This document shows, piece by piece, positions 58,801-64,000 of a stretch of DNA of 64,000 nt. Each line of letters starts with the position of its first letter. Position 1 is the first letter of the stretch. The notes under the pieces were generated by a model. It saw nothing but the letters and a program-made list of their open reading frames with translations, was not told the DNA's origin and did no database searches. This DNA is from Bretschneidera sinensis (taxonomy: Eukaryota > Streptophyta > Magnoliopsida > Brassicales > Akaniaceae): the NCBI GenBank assembly GCA_023935145.1, contig CM043698.1:147243625-147307624 (forward strand), written 5' to 3'. The position numbers and the translations under genes were made by a program.

Positions 58801-59177
58801 TTATTAAAGACATCAAGATTATCTTGCAACTCCTTACTAGGGTCCATTTTAAAAGCAAAGATTCTTTTAAGAAGATAAATTTTGTTAGGGAGAGTTTTGG
58901 TAAGCAACAACTCATCTAGTTTCTTCCATATGACAGCCGGATCCTCCGAGTCTCCGCACTCCCTTGTGATACTATCCGACATGTGCAAGAAAATGGTGTT
59001 GTAAGCCATCTTCTTCATCTCGGTCCGCTGGTCATCCATGACACTTGCTGGAAAAGTATCATCTTCTTCAACAACCAAGTCCACTTTCTGCTGCATGAGA
59101 ACCGCCTTGATCTTCCGCTTCCATAGGGAAAAGTCCCCCTTTCCATCAAACTTCTCCACATAGAAATTTGAAGCCAT
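55822..59177 (-). pseudogene. Copia-2 gag-AP-IN polyprotein with gutted RT/RNase H
   Basis: ATG 59177. Gag (59177-58356, full length for the family) has the start MASNFYVEKFDGKGDFSLWK and zinc knuckle CFYCNKESHFKKDC. Protease WILDSGCTHHMSP follows after one TAA (58354-58356). Integrase: HTRLGH with C-X2-C, then DLWGP, RTDNGLEIF and NGVAEWMN, so the D-D-E set is complete. Stops at 57315-57317, 56937-56939 and about 56742. RT stops at FSPGHKVEKMVSIL and resumes at YIIDGLLVW; the connection and RNase H core are missing as in Copia-1, with an added frameshift near 56395 and a ~10-bp loss near 56252. TGA at 55941 precedes the end. Confidence 0.9.
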
Positions 59178-59405
59178 CTTTTGCGGACAAGATCCCAGAT
59201 TTGTGCACTAACCACAACTACTTTCTTTAACCTCAAGAACATAGATCGAAGATGGATCTTTAACACCGTTCTTGAATCAACCTTCAAGGACACGACCGGA
59301 TCTTGATCTTTACACCGTTCTTGAATCACCCAAGAAGTTTGATCTTTGATTCTTGGAGTCTTGGCTCCGTACCTTCTACTTCTTGTTCCGATAACCAGCT
59401 GCTGT

Positions 59406-59417
59406 GCTCTGATACCA
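59406..59417 (-). other. Copia-2 primer binding site (tRNA-iMet)
   Basis: TGGTATCAGAGC on the minus strand, one base inside the 5' LTR, as in Copia-1. 59178-59405 is the untranslated leader. Confidence 0.9.
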
Positions 59418-59418
59418 C

Positions 59419-60327
59419 TGTTGGAAATCACCTTGACAAAATGCCCAGGTGGTGATCTTCCAAACACTTAAGTCTTGAATGACTTGTAGAAATAATTTTA
59501 GCAATCAAACACAAGAACAGAAAATCAAAGAAAGAAAGAAGACAAGTAATTTGTTGTCGAGGTTCGAAAATGTGCCTACGTCCCCATGAGTTCCTCCAAA
59601 CTCTCTACACTATCTCAATGGTTCTTCCAAAGTTACAGCAATCCCCTTCAAGAATCCAAGTTCTTGAAGAAACAAGAAGAGAAGGAAGAAGATGAGAACT
59701 CAACAATGTTCTCTAATCTAATCTAGACTCTCTCTATCTTATTACAACCAGCCTCACTACAAGAGTCACTCTTGTGTTTATATCTCTCTACACAATTCTC
59801 TCTTAGTGTTTACAATGATCTCACAATGTCACAAAACTCTCTTGTATGTGTGTTTTTGTATCTTGTATTATCTTATGAAATGAGGCCTTGAGAACCCCTT
59901 TTATAGCCTCTTAATTCTTGGACATTCTTGTGAGTCATTATCCTCCCTTTGATCATGTTCTTCCTTTAATCTCAGCCCTACATCACTCTCCAAGTGATGC
60001 CGTGCGTTTTGGTGTGGTGCACACATGATTGGAGAGGTCTTATGCATTCTGGATCATGTGTGCACACATGTGATGTGTGCTGCGGCACTGGTGCTGTGTG
60101 CTGCGGCGTGACCTGATGCTGCAGCCTCCTGATGCTGTGCGCACACCTCCTGCTTGTGTGCTGAAACTTGCACAGCAGTGTGCCTGACCTTCCAATGCTA
60201 AAAACTTAAGCACACACTTGTGTGCAACCTTTTAACTTGCTGAACTTTGATATTCCACAATTGGTTTGGACTTTAACCAACTATAGACCATGTTTGGATA
60301 TGTTTGAAACTTAGACAAATAACAACA
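59419..60327 (-). repeat. Copia-2 5' LTR
   Basis: 909 bp, TGTTGGAAAT to AACAACA on the plus strand. Its transcription runs leftward, away from gene B. Confidence 0.93.
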
Positions 60328-60332
60328 TGGGC

Positions 60333-60508
60333 AGAGTATGTTTTGAGAGCGTTTTACTTTGTTTTTGAGAGCAATCACTTCCCTCTTGGCACTGTAAACC
60401 TCTTGCTCTATTCAAAGTAATATTTGTATTTCGAACTGATATTTATCAACATATATTAAATCTCTTTCAAAATATTACTTGGGTGTTTTCATGTATTGTT
60501 TTATATGA
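60333..60508 (+). promoter_or_regulatory. V3 leader remnant upstream of gene B
   Basis: Matches 26061-26259 but with a single copy of the 22-bp unit. It contains no TATA box and ends at the viral/host boundary. Confidence 0.82.
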
Positions 60509-60795
60509 ATTCAATCTAAACCCATCTTGTTGTCTTCTCTACAATATTTTTTACTTCTATTTTCTTGTTAGCTATTTTTGGTAAAAACAGCTAGTTGTTC
60601 CATTCAAATTAATAGTAATAATTAAAAGAAAGATTGAGGAGCGTGTCTCTCTCAATCTACAAACCTTAAATTAGAAAACTTTAATAGCTACCACATATTT
60701 AAAACTACTAACTTCATATTTTCCTCTTTCTCCCTTTATAAATAACTTTTCTAGTGCATGCAACATTCTTCAACCCAAAGAGAATATTAATAAAG
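60509..60795 (+). promoter_or_regulatory. Promoter and 5' UTR of Ole e 1-like gene B
   Basis: TATAAATA at 60737-60744, ATG at 60796. Same start point relative to viral DNA as in gene A. Confidence 0.8.
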
Positions 60796-61551
60796 ATGGC
60801 AAAGTTTTTGTCGGCAGCCGCCCTCATTGCTGTTATTCTGGCCTTCTCATCCTCCGTTACCATCGCCTATAATGGGGATGAAACCGATTTCGTGTTTCTT
60901 ACGGGAAAGGTTTACTGTGATCCATGCCGTGTCAAGTTTGAGACCAAATTAAGCAAATATATTGATGGTAATTTACTTATAAATTGAAAACGAAAAAACT
61001 TGATTTTGAGAATAACTTTCAAAAACTTGATTTTAAAAACATAATCCATAATTATTTTCATCGTCAAAGGACTGTTTTTAGTTTTCGATTCAAGCATATG
61101 TGATGATAATGGTGAATTTTACTGATTATGAGTTGAGTCCAACAGTTATATCTTCTCCTCTGGTAAAGGATCGATAATTATCTCATGACTTCGATTCTAA
61201 TCACCACTGTTACACTTAGAAAAAATTGTGTGATATCTAATATTAATTGCAGGTGCTAAGCTTCGGTTGGAGTGCAAGGACCGTGTAAGTAACAAGCTGA
61301 CATACTCTGAGGAGACTGTAAGCAAAGCGGATGGAAATTACTTAATACCAATTGTAGGCGACCATAAAGCTGACGTATGTGACATAACTGTGACTCACAA
61401 CCCTGACCCAGAGTGCAGTGAGAGAATTGATGGGGGGAAGCTACTATTGTCAAGCAATGGGGGTGTTGCTGATCCGATTCCCGATGCCTCTATTGGGTTC
61501 ATGACTAAGAAGGTATCACCAGAATGTTCTCAAGTTCTCAAGGAAATGTGA
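60796..61551 (+). CDS. Pollen Ole e 1-like secreted protein, gene B
   Basis: Exons 60796-60967 and 61253-61551, intron 285 bp with GT-AG ends, 156 residues. Signal peptide, GKVYCDPCR motif and all six cysteines are as in gene A. By eye nine coding bases differ, five of them silent, against about ten in the 296 bp of promoter, which suggests the protein is under constraint. Upstream it has only a viral leader remnant and a Copia LTR pointing the other way, whereas gene A has the whole viral promoter. Likely secreted to the pollen or cell-wall space; molecular role unknown. Confidence 0.92.
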
Positions 61552-61570
61552 TATACTGGCAGCAAAAATT

Positions 61571-61601
61571 AAATTAAATTAAACTAAGTTTAATTTAATT
61601 T
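61571..61601 (+). other. Inverted repeat in the 3' UTR of gene B
   Basis: Arms 61571-61585 and 61587-61601, perfect 15-base complements around one base, A/T only but for one C-G pair. Shorter version of the gene A repeat. Confidence 0.88.
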
Positions 61602-63454
61602 CTTGTCCTAAATTATAGTATATAAAAATAATTAAGACTTGACTGACTTAACTATGGACGGTTAATTTTGTCAGAAATTACTACAGTAAAAATGGCATGT
61701 ATGAAGAAGTTTTCTAAGGATATTTCTTTTGTATTAGAACATACATGTATGCACTTCAATGAAATGAGATCACATTCTGGTTGATATTAATTTCTCATTT
61801 TTTTTCTCTTTTGTCATGAAACATATTATATATGTATGACTTTTGCAGTTTTGCATCTTTTTCTTTATTTAAAAAAAAAAGAAGAAAGAGATTTCTTTCA
61901 TAGGATTTATCTAACAAATCATCTTTAAGTTCATCCAACTGCATACCCATGATTAATATTAATCCAATTAAGTTAATTTTTGCTTGTTTGATAGAAGTAA
62001 TCCTTCCTCTCTAAAGACTATCGTTCAAATAAAGCAGGAACCACCTAGGTTAAATCCAAAAATCAATATATCCACAGTAGATGATTGAGCACTTAATCAT
62101 TCTCTGTCTCATCCATAAAAAAGTCCAGGCTGATTATCTCGGTATCATGAACAATTCTCGCCTGATCATTAAATCATCAACCTCCGGAGATGGTTCCTTC
62201 ACAAGATCAAATCACATCATTCATAGACTCACTGTTCAATTTCCTCCCAACAATTCCCTACAGTTCCTATCTAACTCCGCTGCTCAACGATACCCACTTC
62301 ACAAAATGAATTACAGAACAAGAAAATCTCCATCATTGGAATAAAAAAAATCATTCACAATCTCTCTCTTCTCATATCATTCAACATTGAAAAATGAAAT
62401 TGTCAGATATCTTTTAATGACACATGTCTAAGTAAGAATTTCTCAACTTTAAGTAGATTGTTATAGTTATTATATATGAGTTTTTATATGGATTATATGA
62501 TAATACTGTGAAATTATTTTGTATCAAATCAATTATTATACTAATGTATCATCCTTTTAATATAAATAAACAAATAAATTCCTCCGATTATTGAAAAAAT
62601 ATGTATCCATATGAGGCTAGTAGCTTTGTCGGGGTAAAACCACAAGCCAAAAAGACTTTATAAGCGCTATAGCAACGGAGGCACATCATTCTATTCTCAA
62701 ACATTGAGGATCATGCTGCCCATTTTGTCATTGTCATTTTTGAGCTAAAGTAATTGCCAATTTCAAAAAAAAAAAAAAAATACCAACCAGGAGAGAAAAT
62801 ATATATAAAAGACAACTTTTAAATAATCCTAGCAAATCTATATATGTAATGATTTATTCCCATCTTCACCAAAGAAAGCAAATGGTTTATGATAAATAAG
62901 CAAAAAATTTGGACTTCCCAACCTAAACAAAGTAAAATCTTCGTTGTGGGTGATTTACTAATTGAATAGCCAAGTATTAATTCATGGTTGTTGGCTTTAG
63001 TGTATCCTTATACAAATAACTTAAAAGTTGAGTCAGTAGTTTATTAAGAAAGGAAAAAGGAAATCTAAATTAGTTCATGGATGTGGTTTAGAGAGTGCAT
63101 GTAATTAAATTATGAACCATTTTCTTTTGATTTTCAAGAAAATAAAAAGAATTGTGAATGCAGTTCTCTAACTAATAAAGTTATTTTTCGTTACACAATA
63201 GATATGATCAAGAATGAACCCTACTCACAGGAGATATCAACGGATAATTAAAAAAAAGAGATGATTAATTAATTACCTATCATTTAGGACCTAAAGTTAG
63301 TTTTGGAAGATATTTTATTTCTTCGAAAGAAAAAACTTGGGAGAAACTATTGAATACGACACGATGTGTATATATCTTGTTTAAGCTCGCAGAACATATC
63401 AACACTTGCATACATGTAACATTAAAATGATACCGAATATTTATGATAAGATAG
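61602..63454. other. Intergenic region downstream of gene B (duplicated unit)
   Basis: Copy of 27358-29224. No gene seen; a short open stretch at 62081-62344 is broken in the other copy and has no recognisable domain. From about 62435 it is almost identical to unit C (38587-39606). Confidence 0.82.
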
Positions 63455-64000
63455 TGTTAGGATTTTGACTCAATTCCCCATCAGAAAGACTTCTAATTTG
63501 TTTGGGAAAAATGATTTCCTATTTTACAGTTGTTTTTTCTAATATGAGTCGTAGTAATTTCTATTGGATATTGCTTGTCCTAGTAGTAGTTGAAGTTGTT
63601 TTCTTTGTTGTTGTTCTTTTCCTATTAGTTTTAGGAAAATCTCATCTATATAAAGGGGTCCCAAATAAGGTTTGAGACATACTCATAATTCTCATATACA
63701 TTGTAAATTAAAGGGGTTTACTACTAGAGCTAAGATGAGAGTTTTGGGTGCATTGGGGTTTTGGGTTGTCAAGTAGAGAGGGTAGGAGCTAGGTTGAGAG
63801 CTTTTGTTGTATTGTGAATTTAATTGGGGTGAGAATTTGACAACTTTGCTCTTCCTAAATTTGTTTTTGAAGATTAATAAAGCAGCTAATTTGTTGGTGG
63901 AGGTAGGTAAAGAGGTTGCCGAATCACATTAATTCTGGGTGTTCTTGCTCTTTATTTTCTTTGCCTAAAAAAATGAGTACATGGATTTAACAAGTGGTAT
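63455..64000 (+). mobile_element. Small non-autonomous LTR element, copy B, cut by window end
   Basis: LTR 63455-63992 with the same 15-base deletion as copy C near its end, then the start of the primer site (TGGTAT from 63995). The remainder is outside the window. Confidence 0.88.

Larger units (their letters stand above)
54808..60327 (-). mobile_element. Copia-2: complete Ty1/copia-type element
   Basis: LTRs 54808-55741 and 59419-60327, flanked by TGGGC (54803-54807 and 60328-60332); V2 shows the empty site AATGGGCAGAGTATG. Order on the minus strand: 5' LTR, Met-tRNA primer site, leader, polyprotein, polypurine tract, 3' LTR. It shares the RT/RNase H losses of Copia-1 but keeps full gag and all three integrase catalytic positions. 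Confidence 0.95.
48552..60508 (+). mobile_element. Endogenous pararetrovirus copy V3, split by Copia-2
   Basis: Parts 48552-54807 and 60328-60508. Starts within the movement protein and runs through coat-like region, protease, RT, RNase H, ORF2 (internal deletion), promoter and leader. It ends at the same viral base as V2 (60508 versus 26259), next to gene B. Copia-2 lies just after the viral TATA box. Confidence 0.9.

Noticed and set aside
62081..62344. Small gene downstream of gene B
   Set aside because: The homologous stretch after gene A is not open and no domain is recognisable.

Overview
The window reads as plant nuclear DNA, most likely a woody eudicot, although nothing in it fixes the species. 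It is AT-rich and holds two intron-containing genes for secreted pollen Ole e 1-like proteins. Almost everything else is nested transposable elements and fossil DNA of an endogenous pararetrovirus (Caulimoviridae). No rRNA, tRNA, CRISPR array or bacterial gene was seen.

Layout. 1-4737: Ty1/copia-type element (Copia-1, minus strand, cut by the window edge) whose 5' LTR is an odd inverted chimera. 4738-26259: two head-to-tail viral copies on the plus strand (V1 4738-11314; V2 11315-26259). V2 is split by a complete Athila-like Ty3/gypsy element (Gypsy-A, minus, 12346-22137) with a perfect 5-bp target duplication. 26260-27302: Ole e 1-like gene A. 29225-30324: small non-autonomous LTR element, cut off by viral copy V4 (minus, 30325-38586), which itself carries a gag-only gypsy element (Gypsy-B, plus, 34352-38390). 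38587-48230: gene-less copies of the region downstream of gene A, containing one complete small LTR element, a MITE and a 0.8-kb block in three copies. 48231-48526: relic of an Ole e 1-like promoter ending at codon 3. 48552-60508: viral copy V3 (plus), split by a complete Copia-2 (minus, 54808-60327, target duplication TGGGC). 60509-61551: Ole e 1-like gene B. 61552-64000: copy of the downstream region, running into the small LTR element.

The viral copies share one order: 30K-type movement protein, coat-like region with zinc knuckle, aspartic protease, reverse transcriptase, RNase H, then a second ORF of unknown function that starts on an ATGA overlap, then an intergenic promoter and a Met-tRNA primer site. 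This two-ORF plan fits the florendovirus group best. Every copy is broken by stops, frameshifts or deletions. V1 and V3 share lesions that V4 lacks, so they descend from one integrated copy that was later duplicated.

The virus ends at the same base upstream of both Ole e 1-like genes, so virus and gene were duplicated together. The locus looks like a segmentally duplicated pollen-protein gene cluster whose intergenic space became a repeated insertion target. The most notable points are: a copia family whose two copies share the same internal losses in RT and RNase H yet keep a nearly open polyprotein frame; a gypsy U5 that appears complementary to the 5' arm of the tRNA that primes it; viral promoter DNA pointing into a host gene; and a 296-bp host duplication flanking V3.
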